Shown: positions 26,230 through 34,341 of the stretch, piece by piece
How the letters are laid out: every line of letters begins with the position of its first letter
Numbering within the stretch: the first letter of the stretch is position 1
Assembly: GCA_964523405.1 (NCBI GenBank)
Contig: CAZGAQ010000042.1
Span: 1-44,852, forward strand
Direction: 5' to 3'
Length of the DNA stretch: 44,852 nucleotides
From: CAZGAQ01 sp964523405
GTDB lineage: Bacteria; Planctomycetota; Phycisphaerae; UBA1845; Fen-1342
Notes under the pieces: generated by a model
What the model was told of the DNA's origin: nothing
The model's input: the letters and a program-made list of their open reading frames with translations, nothing else
The model's database searches: none
Program-made: the position numbers and the translations under genes

Positions 26230-27231
26230 TCAGCTTCCCTGATTGTGGGCGTCGCGCGCGCCGCGCGTGATCGTCTCGATGATGAACAGGGGACGGCCCT
26301 TGCCCTGCTCGTAGAGCCGCCCCAGGTACTCCCCCATCACGCCCAGCATGAAGAGCTGTACGCTGCTGAGCAGCGCCATGCCGCCCAGGATGCTCGCCCA
26401 GCCGCTCTGCGTGGCACGCCCGAGCAGCCAGCCCAGCAAGGCATACAGCAACACCACGAGCCCGGCCAGGGCCGTGATGAACGCCAGGATGTTGGCCAGT
26501 TTCAGGGGCCAGGTCGAGAAGGAAATGATGGCATCCAGTGCCAGGCGAAACATCTTGCGGAACGGGTACTTGGTCTCGCCGGCGTAGCGCGGATCGCGAT
26601 CGAACAGCAGCGGCTCCTGGCGGAAGCCGATCCAGCTCACCATCCCGCGGATATACCGGTGCCGCTCGGGCATCGCCTGTAACACGTCCAGGGCTCGGCG
26701 GCTCATCAGACGGAAGTCGCCCGTTTCGGCCGGAATGCGGGTGTCGCTGAGCCGATTGAGGACCTTGTAGAAGGCCGCGGCGGTCCAGAGCTTGAACCAG
26801 CTCTCGCCGGCCCGCTGACGGCGTTGCCCGTAAACCACGTCGACTCCGGTGTCGAGCCTGGCCAGCATGGCGGGGAGCAACTCCGGCGGGTCCTGCAGGT
26901 CGGCATCGATGATCAGCACGCGCTCGCCCCGACAGACGCTCAAGCCCGCGGTCAGCGCGAGCTGGTGCCCGTGATTGCGGGACAGCCGCACTCCCACCAC
27001 GTGGGGATCGCGGGCCGCCAACTCGTTCACGACGGTCCAGGTGCGATCCCGCGAGCCGTCGTCGACGAGCACGATCTCGTGGCTATCGGTCAGGTTCTGG
27101 CAAACAGCCGCCACGCGGCGGTGAAACTCCGGAAGCACTTCCTGCTCGTTGTAGCACGGGGCGACAACTGAGAGTGCCGGCGCTCCGCCCGGGCCAGGAT
27201 GGAGGTGCGAACGATCCACAACATCGGCCAT
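26230..27231 (-). CDS. GT2 glycosyltransferase with two C-terminal TM helices
   Basis: 333 residues, GT-A fold. Sugar-nucleotide motifs are VVAPCYNEQE, VDDGSRDRT and DADLQDPPE; acceptor-side motifs are RRQRAGESWFK and RYIRGMVSW. Two hydrophobic helices (about residues 240-270 and 280-300) are followed by GEYLGRLYEQGKGRP, a pattern found in GtrB/DPM1-like enzymes that transfer sugars to polyprenyl phosphate. It is therefore likely to make a lipid-linked sugar for surface glycans; the sugar is unknown. GGAG lies about 8 nt before the start. It is transcribed divergently from fmdB-like. Confidence 0.88.
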   Translation of the reverse strand: MADVVDRSHLHPGPGGAPALSVVAPCYNEQEVLPEFHRRVAAVCQNLTDSHEIVLVDDGSRDRTWTVVNELAARDPHVVGVRLSRNHGHQLALTAGLSVCRGERVLIIDADLQDPPELLPAMLARLDTGVDVVYGQRRQRAGESWFKLWTAAAFYKVLNRLSDTRIPAETGDFRLMSRRALDVLQAMPERHRYIRGMVSWIGFRQEPLLFDRDPRYAGETKYPFRKMFRLALDAIISFSTWPLKLANILAFITALAGLVVLLYALLGWLLGRATQSGWASILGGMALLSSVQLFMLGVMGEYLGRLYEQGKGRPLFIIETITRGARDAHNQGS

Positions 27232-27409
27232 GCCATGTCTCCGCCAGCGCCGGGTCTGCGGGGACGCGGACCGTCGGGCGCTTCCGTCCCGGCGAGGCTA
27301 GCACGGCGGGTCCGAAAATGGAAGCCGCCCCAAGTCCGCCCGGCTCGACCGGACCGGAGGACGCGGCTTGGCGGGCTCGAATCGGGCCACGCGCCAGACG
27401 ACGGGCGGG

Positions 27410-27415
27410 TATAAT
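27410..27415 (+). promoter_or_regulatory. -10 box of the FmdB-family gene
   Basis: GGGTATAAT with a perfect TATAAT at 27410-27415, about 65 nt before the ATG at 27480. No good -35. Confidence 0.5.
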
Positions 27416-27479
27416 CACGAGCGTGGTTCCGGTGCGGCGGCGTTCGTCCGCGTCAGAACCGTTTCAGGGACCCGGCACC

Positions 27480-27743
27480 ATGCCGACGTACGAATATGAA
27501 GCCACGGCGCCCGACCAGGCCTGCGACCGCTGCCGGACGCGCTTCGAGGTGCGCCAGTCGATCCAGGACGAGCCGCTGACCGCCTGCCCCGCTTGCGGGC
27601 GGCCGATCACACGCGTCATCTCGCGGTGCGGGATCAGCACGCAGATGTCCGGGCGCGCGATGCTCAGCGACAAGAACCTGAAGGCCAAGGGCTTCACCAA
27701 GCTCGTGAACGAGGGCGGCGGCAAATTCCGCCGGGTAACGTGA
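27480..27743 (+). CDS. FmdB-family zinc ribbon protein
   Basis: 87 residues starting MPTYEYEATAPDQACDRC, the near-invariant family beginning, then the second Cys pair CPACG. Two C-x2-C pairs form a zinc ribbon. The tail (LKAKGFTKLVNEGGGKFRRVT) is basic. The family is small, widespread and possibly regulatory, with no agreed function. The normal family entry is a four-cysteine ribbon; here the first pair sits after an insert (ATAPDQ). The start at 27480 is chosen from the family consensus; a GTG at 27423 is in frame without a stop but would add 19 atypical residues. Confidence 0.85.
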   Translation: MPTYEYEATAPDQACDRCRTRFEVRQSIQDEPLTACPACGRPITRVISRCGISTQMSGRAMLSDKNLKAKGFTKLVNEGGGKFRRVT

Positions 27744-27830
27744 CGCCCCGGGCCCCCACCGCGACGCTCCCCCGCGGGCGCCGCCCGCGCGCCGTAGCCG
27801 TTGGTGCTTCTGTACCCGTGCGAGGTTGGT

Positions 27831-28643
27831 ATGCCTGAGTTGTCCGCCGCCCCCCGCAGCGTCCCCCCCCCCATCCACGGCGTGGCGCAGGCCACCGCGT
27901 TTCGTGTCCTGCGCTTCGAGCACGTCGAGCCGGACCGGACGCAGATCCATCGGCTGGTGCATCTCCAACCCGGACGTCCCGCGCATCAGCGCTGGTTTGA
28001 GCTGGTCGAGCAATTGGTCGGCGAGTCGCGCCGTCTGGTGCGGGCGCGCGGCCTGTTCCGCATCGACCCGGTGACCGCGCTCGAGGGCCGACGGATCACG
28101 CTCGCGTCTGGTGCCGTGTTTGACGGTGCCGTCGGAGCGTTCCTCAAGCACGCCCAGTACATGGCCACGTTCGTCGTCACGATCGGTTCGGCCCTGGAGC
28201 GACTGAGTCGCGCGTGGCTCAAAGCGGGCAAGGTCATGCACGGTACGATCGCCGACGCGATCGCCTCGCAGTCGGTGGAGGCGGCCGGGGATTTGCTGGC
28301 GGCCGAGGTGCGGGCGTGGGCCCGGGAACGGGGACTGGACACGACGCCGCCGTACAGCCCGGGGTACTGTGGCATGACCGTGCGGCAACAGGTGCCGCTC
28401 TTTGCCAGCGTGCCCGCCCACCAGATCAACGTCCGCGTCACGCCGAGTTGTCTGATGCTGCCGGTGAAATCGATCTCCGGCCTAATTGGCCTGGGGCCAG
28501 CAGAGCTGGTCAGTCCCGGGGGGTACCCCTGTGAGGCTTGCACGCATCCCGACTGCATGCAGCGCCGCGCGCCCGTAAATCACGCCCGGCTGCAAGAGCT
28601 GCTGGCCCGCGATCCGGCCGCGAACTACCACGGCTCGGCCTGA
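27831..28643 (+). CDS. Stand-alone cobalamin-dependent methionine synthase activation-domain protein
   Basis: 270 residues. It matches the AdoMet-binding activation domain of MetH: PYSPGYCGM (AdoMet site), then VTPSCLMLPVKSISGLIGLG, and a C-terminal Cys cluster CEACTHPDCMQRR. In MetH this domain reductively methylates an oxidised cobalamin. Here it stands alone, without the cobalamin or homocysteine domains, as in split methionine synthases or other corrinoid methyltransferase systems. The cysteine cluster, absent from MetH, suggests an Fe-S or zinc site. GAGG lies 5-6 nt before the ATG. The partner is not next to it; a URO-D family gene (often a corrinoid methyltransferase part) occurs at 41555. 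It converges with the receiver gene. Confidence 0.8.
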   Translation: MPELSAAPRSVPPPIHGVAQATAFRVLRFEHVEPDRTQIHRLVHLQPGRPAHQRWFELVEQLVGESRRLVRARGLFRIDPVTALEGRRITLASGAVFDGAVGAFLKHAQYMATFVVTIGSALERLSRAWLKAGKVMHGTIADAIASQSVEAAGDLLAAEVRAWARERGLDTTPPYSPGYCGMTVRQQVPLFASVPAHQINVRVTPSCLMLPVKSISGLIGLGPAELVSPGGYPCEACTHPDCMQRRAPVNHARLQELLARDPAANYHGSA

Positions 28644-28662
28644 GCGGCCGCGGTCTGCCGGA

Positions 28663-29193
28663 TCACCCGCGGCGCAGCGCTTCCGGCCGCACGTAGGCCC
28701 GCAGGTCATCGCCGGCTTCTTCGTCGAGCACGGCATAGTAGCGTGAGCCGCACGAGGCGCAGATCCAGGTCGTGCCGGCTTCGCCGGGCCGGGGGCGACG
28801 GAGCGGTAGCGGGCTACTGCATTCCCCGCATGTGCTGATGCCGCCGCGCAGCAGGGTCGCCAGATCCGCGGGGCGCCAGGGCTTCTGGAGGAAGAGCGGC
28901 ACGCCGGCTGCGGCGAACTCGACACGCCGATCGGCCCCGCTGTTGCCCACGATGGTCGCATCCTGGCGAATCGCGCGCAGGTTCGCAACCAGGCCATCCA
29001 CGCGTGCGGCACCGGTCGGGTGGTCCAGGATCACGAGCTGGACGTCCGCGCAGGACCGGAAGAGTCGCAGGGCCACGTCGTAGTCCGGCGCTTCGAGCAC
29101 ACCGCACCCGGCCAGGCGCAGTTGCCCAACGATCGCCGCGCGATACTCGGCGTCGTCGTCCACGACGAGCACTTGTCCGTCTACTCCGTCCAT
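28663..29193 (-). CDS. Response-regulator receiver fused to a C-terminal zinc ribbon
   Basis: 176 residues. Residues 1-115 are a receiver domain: acidic triad D12-D13-D14, phosphoacceptor Asp57 (VILDH), a conserved Ser/Thr position (NSG) and Lys in LQKPW. Residues about 120-155 carry C-x2-C (CGECSSP) and C-x2-C (CASCGSRY), a four-cysteine zinc ribbon, then a short tail. There is no DNA-binding or enzyme output domain. No histidine kinase is nearby, so it is an orphan regulator, perhaps acting through protein contact. The start at 29193 is chosen because it begins directly before the receiver; an earlier ATG at 29253 is in frame. Confidence 0.72.
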   Translation of the reverse strand: MDGVDGQVLVVDDDAEYRAAIVGQLRLAGCGVLEAPDYDVALRLFRSCADVQLVILDHPTGAARVDGLVANLRAIRQDATIVGNSGADRRVEFAAAGVPLFLQKPWRPADLATLLRGGISTCGECSSPLPLRRPRPGEAGTTWICASCGSRYYAVLDEEAGDDLRAYVRPEALRRG

Positions 29194-29833
29194 ATCACCG
29201 CTCTCGGTTCGGGTTGACTCCGCCGCAGTTGGGTCGGCCGCGGCGCACCGCATTCACGATCCGTTTTTCAGGCCACAAGCGATCACGCTCCCGGTCGCTC
29301 TGTCCACCCCCGGCGGGTACTCGCCACCCATGGGGGAACCTCCCGGCCGGGATGCCGCGCACCGTTCGAGACGACGCGCGGCACCCGGTCCGGCCCGAAT
29401 CTCGGCCAGGCAGCCAGGGGCTACCAATCCAATTCCGTGTCGACCATGCCTCCCCAGTATGCCCGGGTTCGACGTGGCGCGTGCGGCCGCAGCCGCTGCT
29501 TCAGACCTGGTGCCGACTTGGTGACCTGTCGTACCAAGGTCCAGCAGGCCCGACTTTGTCCATATCGGCGTATGAGCGTCCAGCTTGACCGGAATCCACG
29601 GCGAATGCCTTACGTTGCGCGTCCTGTAGGCTACAGCGGAGCCCTTCGGTATCGCCGGTGGCACGGAGCGCGGAGTGTTTATAAGACCGACGGAAATGTA
29701 ACTTGTTCCGCGCCACGCGCCGCGCGACGTGCGCCGCCGTTCACCGGTCGGGTAGTTTCCCGCCGCGCACAGCCCGAGAACCCGGGCTTGCCGCCGGCCG
29801 ACGGGTGGCCTATTGTCGCCGCAGGAGGTCGGT
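29194..29833 (+). other. Long non-coding stretch upstream of the uracil-DNA glycosylase gene
   Basis: 640 nt with no convincing ORF; the short ORFs have atypical codon use. It holds a perfect dyad CTGTAG-G-CTACAG (29624-29636), a short stem CTTGGT / ACCAAG (29518-29539), a hairpin AGCCCG / CGGGCT (29771-29788) and the glycosylase promoter at its end. It is visibly less GC-rich around 29560-29700. Nothing further is recognised. Confidence 0.5.
29788..29816 (+). promoter_or_regulatory. Promoter of the uracil-DNA glycosylase gene
   Basis: TTGCCG (29788-29793), a 17-nt spacer and TATTGT (29811-29816). The AGGAGG ribosome site (29823-29828) would lie at the start of the mRNA. Confidence 0.5.
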
Positions 29834-30760
29834 ATGGACAACGAGGGTCTGCTGCGCGAATGGCTGCGTAACGAGCGACGGCTGGGGATTCCGGTAGCAC
29901 CCGTTGCGCCGCGCCGGCCGGCGAGCCCGCGCGGACCGGTCGCCGCCAGCGAGACACAGGGCCCCAGTGTCGCCCCCACCCCGGCGGCGCGCCCGGCGCG
30001 TGCAAACGCACCGGTTGCGGAACCTCGGGGCCTGGCGGTGTCCGGCCCCCGCCGCACGGCGGCAGCGGCCCCGGCGCTGATTCCAGCCGCCGCCAGCTTC
30101 ATTCCGGACGACCCTAATCTGCCCCCCCTGAACACGCAGGACCTGTCGCCGGCCGCCGCTGCCGAAGCGCTGGCACAACTGGAGCGGGACTTCGTGCGCG
30201 CCTGCCGCAAGTGCCGCCTGTGCGAGCAGCGCACGCAGACCGTCTTCGGCGTCGGCAGCCCCCGGCCACAACTGGCATTCGTCGGCGAGGGTCCCGGGGC
30301 GGATGAAGATGCCCAGGGCATTCCGTTCGTCGGTCGCGCGGGACAACTACTGACGCGCATGATCGCCGCCATGACGCTCACGCGTGACCAGGTCTACATC
30401 GGCAACGTGGTGAAGTGCCGGCCACCGGGCAACCGCACGCCAGCCGACGACGAAATGGCGACGTGTGCGCCGTTCCTCTTCCGACAACTCGCGATTCTGC
30501 GGCCCAAGGTCATCGTGACGTTGGGGCGTCCGGCCGCGCAGACACTCCTGGCCACCAAGACACCTATCACGAAGCTCCGGGGCACGTTCCAGGACTTCCC
30601 GCCCCCCGAGCTTGCGCACTACAACCTACCGGCGACAAAGTTGATGCCGACGTTCCATCCAGCGTATCTGCTGCGCAATCCGGAAGCGAAGGGCGACGTG
30701 TGGGAAGACCTGAAACAGGTCATGCGGTTTCTTGGCCTGAAACTTCCTGAAAAGAACTGA
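29834..30760 (+). CDS. Family 4 uracil-DNA glycosylase (Fe-S)
   Basis: 308 residues. A long, low-complexity Pro/Ala-rich N-terminus (about 100 residues) precedes the glycosylase domain of roughly 200 residues. It has the iron-sulfur cysteines CRKCRLC, KCRPPGNR and MATCAPF, the uracil/phosphate loop GEGPGADEDAQG, and the HPAYLL motif. It removes uracil from DNA after cytosine deamination. The N-terminal extension is not part of the usual family length (about 200 residues). AGGAGG lies 5 nt before the ATG at 29834; an in-frame start at 29813 precedes the ribosome site. No other repair genes lie next to it. Confidence 0.9.
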   Translation: MDNEGLLREWLRNERRLGIPVAPVAPRRPASPRGPVAASETQGPSVAPTPAARPARANAPVAEPRGLAVSGPRRTAAAAPALIPAAASFIPDDPNLPPLNTQDLSPAAAAEALAQLERDFVRACRKCRLCEQRTQTVFGVGSPRPQLAFVGEGPGADEDAQGIPFVGRAGQLLTRMIAAMTLTRDQVYIGNVVKCRPPGNRTPADDEMATCAPFLFRQLAILRPKVIVTLGRPAAQTLLATKTPITKLRGTFQDFPPPELAHYNLPATKLMPTFHPAYLLRNPEAKGDVWEDLKQVMRFLGLKLPEKN

Positions 30761-30841
30761 ACGATTCCTCCGCGGTGATCCTCCCAGCGCAGTGCGCCGA
30801 CAGCGCGGATGCAAGCACGGGCCATCGCGTAGGTTCTTATT

Positions 30842-30871
30842 TTGCAGCAGGTTACAGCCTCGCCCTGATAC
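30842..30871 (+). promoter_or_regulatory. Possible promoter of a non-coding RNA
   Basis: TTGCAG (30842-30847), an 18-nt spacer and TGATAC (30866-30871). The expected start coincides with the 5' arm of a long-range stem. Confidence 0.35.
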
Positions 30872-30873
30872 AC

Positions 30874-31110
30874 ACCCGGGTCACTGGGGGGCCGCGTGTT
30901 GGTGCGCAGTCCTCGCTGGGAATCCGCGCATGATCGTGTACGTGCCGCGTGGGGAGCGTGAATGCAGGTGTTGTTCGACGCCTCAAACCTGACGGCGAAC
31001 GACGTTCGCTGTATTGGCGGGGAGGCCGTCCACGGTCGCCGTGGGACGGAGGCCAACTGGTCCGGGGTTTGCGGCGGCGGCCGGCAGGGTGTCGGCGCCG
31101 CCGTTTTTTT
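30874..31110 (+). ncRNA. Candidate structured small RNA with intrinsic terminator
   Basis: No protein gene occupies 30761-31140. A promoter-like element at 30842 is followed by a GC-rich block whose ends can pair: the region 30874-30893 (ACCCGGGTCA...GGCC) with 31051-31068 (GGCC...GGTCCGGGGT), enclosing about 157 nt, with bulges and wobble pairs. A very strong terminator follows directly (31072-31110). The overall length of about 195-235 nt and closed-end layout resemble 6S RNA, but no conserved 6S core was verified, so it is called only as a candidate. An alternative is that it is the 3' untranslated region of the glycosylase gene. Confidence 0.35.
31072..31110 (+). terminator. Strong intrinsic terminator
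   Basis: Stem CGGCGGCG-(G)-CCG / CGGCGCCGCCG, eleven pairs with one bulged G, a 9-nt loop and seven Ts. It points rightward, more than 300 nt after the glycosylase stop. Confidence 0.8.
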
Positions 31111-31140
31111 GTCCCCCGCACGGCGGCGGCGCGTGGTCCG

Positions 31141-31557
31141 CTACTCCCCCTCGTACAGCGTGCGGTCGCGCAACTCGGTCGCGCGCTCGACCACGTCGCT
31201 CACGGCCGGCTGCTCCGCCTTGACGAGCTCGAAGGCGGGCAGCACATGGTCGTCGCGGATCGTGCCGGGCAGCAGCGCCTCCGTGACGAGGTCGAACGGC
31301 GGCCACTGGTACCAGGGGGCGTCCACGCGATAGTGGGTTTTCAGGGTCTCGTAGCCCGGCTTGCGCAGGATGATGTCGTAGTCGCCGTACCACAGGAAGG
31401 ACATCTTCACGGGGCTGACCCCGACCTCTTCGTCATTCACGGTGACGAGGGCCCCGCTCGGGCGCGTCTCGATTCGCATGCGGCGCTCGACGCAGCCGCT
31501 CGTCGCCAGCACCAGGGCCAGTCCGAGAATCGCCGTCCGCGTCGCTGCCGTGTTCAT
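31141..31557 (-). CDS. PEGA-domain lipoprotein
   Basis: 138 residues. A lipoprotein signal ends in the lipobox LATSGC (Cys22), so the mature protein is lipid-anchored. Residues about 28-75 are a PEGA domain (ETRPSGALVTVNDEEVGVSP, YDIILRKPGYE), a beta-type domain often found in surface proteins. The rest is Tyr/Trp-rich (HYRVDAPWYQWPPFD) without a known motif. The start at 31557 places the signal at the N-terminus; an upstream in-frame ATG at 31644 would add 29 residues. It is transcribed toward the candidate RNA. Confidence 0.85.
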   Translation of the reverse strand: MNTAATRTAILGLALVLATSGCVERRMRIETRPSGALVTVNDEEVGVSPVKMSFLWYGDYDIILRKPGYETLKTHYRVDAPWYQWPPFDLVTEALLPGTIRDDHVLPAFELVKAEQPAVSDVVERATELRDRTLYEGE

Positions 31558-32023
31558 GTCACTCGCTCGCTCCAGGCTTCGGCGCGTCCGCCGATCGCGG
31601 ACGGCGCGCGGGTGCATTCTAGTGTGCGGCTGCGCGGCCGTCACGGGGCGGGGCCGCGTGTCGGCGGTTTATGTGCCCCAGCGGCGCCCGCCCGCAGGAT
31701 CGGGTCAACATTATCCGTGGGGCGGCGGGCGCCCGCGAGGCGTCCGATCCGCGGCCGGCGGGTCGGTACAGGTCACGCCGGCGGGGCGCGCCGCAGGCCA
31801 GTGACCGCCGTGGCCGGCGGGCAGCCAGTCGGAGAGCGCACTTTCCGGGACGCGACGGAGAGGTTCCGATAGCCGCCGCAGCCCGGCCAGCGACGGCAGC
31901 GGCGGAACCGCGCCCCTGCGTCCGAGTTGCACACGTCCCCTTTTCCGCACCCGGCGGTCGCGGTCAAGTCGCGCTACCCGCCAGACGAAGACTCTCAGCG
32001 GCGCAGAGCCACGTGAGGTTCGC
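31558..32023. other. Non-coding stretch before the PilZ genes
   Basis: 466 nt with high GC, divergent leader of the lipoprotein and the PilZ trio. No clear -10 element or hairpin terminator was recognised; the only nearby ribosome site is GAGG before the ATG at 32024. Confidence 0.4.
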
Positions 32024-32779
32024 ATGATCGCTGATACGCTTGTACGCCGCCGGACCCAGCTCGACCTGCTGGGGGCGCTGTGTGCCACGCGCGCCCGAGC
32101 TCAGCTCGTACCTCCGGGGGGCACACCGGAGCGCCCCCTGGCCAACTCACGTTTCCTGGAATTGACCGGTAATGCGCTCGTGCTCGAGCACCCGGTGGCC
32201 GGCGGGCCCGCGGACTGGGCCTCGGGAACGTCGATGGACGTGTATTTCTCGCACGAGGGGACCTTGCGCACCTTTCGCACACGCAGCCTCGGACCGGCGA
32301 CAACCGCCGGACAGCGGGTCCTGCGGCTGGCGATGCCCCTGTACCTCGAAGTCCTCGAACGGCGCGACACATTCCGCGCTTCGCTGACCGGCGTAGGGCC
32401 CATCCACGCAACGTTCACCAGCCTGGATGACGATCGGCAGAGCTTTCTTGCGGAACTGACGAACTTCTCGACCGGGGGGCTGGGGGCCGTGCTGGCCGCC
32501 CCCTCCGCACCCGCGGTGCGCCGCGGGGGCGTGTACTGGGCGGCCTGCGAGCTGCCCGGCGAGGCGCAGCGCCTGGAATTCGTCGTGCGTGTGGTGCATG
32601 CCCAGCCCGACGCGGCGCGCGCTAACGTAGTCCTGGGGGCCGTGTTCTGTGCGGGCGACGACCCGACCCGCCTCCACGAGCAAGTGCAGACCCTCGCGCG
32701 CTTTGTCCGCCGGCAGGAGAACACGCGGCCCGCGCGCATCGCATCGCCGCAAGAAGGAGGCGCATCGGCATGTTGGTGA
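32024..32779 (+). CDS. PilZ-domain protein 1
   Basis: 251 residues. The N-terminal half resembles the YcgR-type PilZN domain; the C-terminal half has the c-di-GMP-binding signatures RRDTFR (R-x3-R) and NFSTGG (N-x-S-x2-G). Residues about 110-125 (LAMPLYLEVLERRDTFR) bridge the two domains. Such proteins bind cyclic di-GMP and act on motility, secretion or exopolysaccharide machinery. It overlaps the next gene by 10 nt (ATG at 32770, stop 32777-32779), so translation is coupled. It is the first of three PilZ genes. Confidence 0.83.
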   Translation: MIADTLVRRRTQLDLLGALCATRARAQLVPPGGTPERPLANSRFLELTGNALVLEHPVAGGPADWASGTSMDVYFSHEGTLRTFRTRSLGPATTAGQRVLRLAMPLYLEVLERRDTFRASLTGVGPIHATFTSLDDDRQSFLAELTNFSTGGLGAVLAAPSAPAVRRGGVYWAACELPGEAQRLEFVVRVVHAQPDAARANVVLGAVFCAGDDPTRLHEQVQTLARFVRRQENTRPARIASPQEGGASACW

Positions 32780-33492
32780 CCCTGGACCTGACCGTGCGAC
32801 AGGCTTCGCGCATGTTGGCCGAGGCCGTGAAGTCGCGGGCTAAGCTGGAAATCGATCCGCGCCCGGAATTCCGCGAGACGCCGCTGTGGGGCACGCTCGA
32901 AGGCCGCAACCAGGACCTGCTGCAGGTGAACCTGGTCGACACGGTGCACCCCCAGACGGTCGCCGAACTGCTCGGCGTGATGTGCGACGTGCGCACGATT
33001 CTGTCCGGGCAGCTCTACCTGTTCTCGACGGTCATTCTGGAGGCGACGGACAATTCGGCCCCCCGGCGACTCGGGCTGGCCCTGCCGGATGCGATCCAGG
33101 TCGCGAACCGGCGCCGCTACGCGCGGCGGAGCCCCATTGAGCCGGTGCCCGTGCGCCTGCTGCAAGGCGCCGGCACGCAGCCCCTGGTGGGCACGATGAC
33201 CAACATCAGCCGCAGCGGGTTAGGCTGCCGGTTGCCGCGCCAGCAGGCGGAGGACCAACTGCTGATCGGCGACGAAGTGCAGCTCGAGTTCGCCCTGCCG
33301 TGGCTCAACCAGGTCTACACGCTGCCCAGCGAAGTGTGCACCAAATCGAGCAGCCTGGATCCCGACCACCTGACCGTCGGTTTCGAGTTCGTCGCCCGCG
33401 ACGCCGCCTGCCGCGCCACGCTGGAACTGCTGCGGGCGGCCATCGACAACGAAACCCGCCGGCTGACCGAAGAAGAGGAGGGCACGCTGTGA
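32770..33492 (+). CDS. PilZ-domain protein 2
   Basis: 240 residues. The N-terminal region includes VRTILSGQLYLFSTVILEATD, and the C-terminal half carries RRRYARRS (R-x3-R) and TNISRSGLGC (N-x-S-x2-G), then a beta-barrel-like run (VQLEFALPW, VGFEFVARD). It is a second PilZN plus PilZ protein related to its neighbours. It overlaps the upstream gene by 10 nt and the downstream gene by 4 nt (GTGA). The purine-rich end GAAGAAGAGGAGGG doubles as the ribosome site of the third gene. Confidence 0.83.
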   Translation: MLVTLDLTVRQASRMLAEAVKSRAKLEIDPRPEFRETPLWGTLEGRNQDLLQVNLVDTVHPQTVAELLGVMCDVRTILSGQLYLFSTVILEATDNSAPRRLGLALPDAIQVANRRRYARRSPIEPVPVRLLQGAGTQPLVGTMTNISRSGLGCRLPRQQAEDQLLIGDEVQLEFALPWLNQVYTLPSEVCTKSSSLDPDHLTVGFEFVARDAACRATLELLRAAIDNETRRLTEEEEGTL

Positions 33493-34286
33493 GACCTCGC
33501 CCGATCACCGGCTTGCGCGACACGCGCGAGATCTTCGACCGCGCCGTCCAGGAGCGCGCCCTGGCCATCCTCACCCTGCAGGACGGCAACGACTGGGCCT
33601 CCTTCAAGGCCCGCTTCCTGGAACGCGACGGCAACGGCCGATTCTTCGTGCTCGACTACGAACCGGTCAATGGCGAGACGCTGCCGCCCATCGCTCCGGG
33701 GCAGTACGTGGGCGTGAGCTTCCGGCAGAAGAGCCGCAAAATCCTCTTCGCCACCGTCGTGGAGGCGAAGGGCCACTTCGTGATGGACAACCAGACGTCG
33801 ATCGCGGCGGTGCGCTACCGCTGGCCCGACACGCTGACGGAGCTGCAACGCCGGGCGTATTACCGCACGCCGGTCCCCGCGCAGATGACGCTGCTGGTCA
33901 GCCTCTGGCCGGGCGGCGTGACGGCACGGGCCCAGGCCCAGGGCAGTACGCTGCAGATTGCGACGGGCGACCTCGCGGACATGTCGTGCGGCGGCGCCCT
34001 GGTCCACCTGCATCAGCCGGTGCCGCCCGCGTGGAGCGGCGAGGACCTGCTGGGGGCGGAAATCCAGATGCCCGACGGGCGGAATCCGCTACTGGTGGAT
34101 GTGCGCTATCGCGGCGCCCGCACCGAGGAGTCGGGCGCGACCGGCGTGGCCATTCAGTTCCTGGGACTGGAACTGACGGTCGAAGGCCGACTCGTGCTCC
34201 AGCGTTTGGCCAACTGCGTGCAGCGGCTGTACCGGCTGGGCACAGCCTCCGGACAGCGCGACTGGAATCGCAAACCGAGCGTCTAG
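33489..34286 (+). CDS. PilZ-domain protein 3 (GTG start)
   Basis: 265 residues. The start is a GTG at 33489 overlapping the preceding TGA by four bases; GAGGAGGG lies upstream at good spacing. A longer ORF open to 33300 is rejected because it lies within the previous gene. The N-terminal region shows PGQYVGVSFRQKSRK, and the PilZ part has QRRAYYRTPV (R-x3-R) and DMSCGG (D-x-S-x2-G). The protein is likely to be a c-di-GMP receptor like the other two. It ends with a dyad terminator at 34342-34377. Confidence 0.82.
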   Translation: MRPRPITGLRDTREIFDRAVQERALAILTLQDGNDWASFKARFLERDGNGRFFVLDYEPVNGETLPPIAPGQYVGVSFRQKSRKILFATVVEAKGHFVMDNQTSIAAVRYRWPDTLTELQRRAYYRTPVPAQMTLLVSLWPGGVTARAQAQGSTLQIATGDLADMSCGGALVHLHQPVPPAWSGEDLLGAEIQMPDGRNPLLVDVRYRGARTEESGATGVAIQFLGLELTVEGRLVLQRLANCVQRLYRLGTASGQRDWNRKPSV

Positions 34287-34341
34287 AACGTGCACTGCGG
34301 ACCTCGTCCGCGTGACCGCGACTCGACAGACGAAAAGCACA

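Noticed and set aside
29501..29716. 71-codon minus-strand ORF in the long gap
   Set aside because: Codon use is atypical and no motif or ribosome site is present.
30949..31872. 307-codon plus-strand ORF across the terminator and lipoprotein gene
   Set aside because: It is antisense to a clear lipoprotein and crosses a strong terminator.
33300..33488. Upstream extension of the third PilZ ORF
   Set aside because: It lies entirely inside the second PilZ gene and does not resemble a domain.
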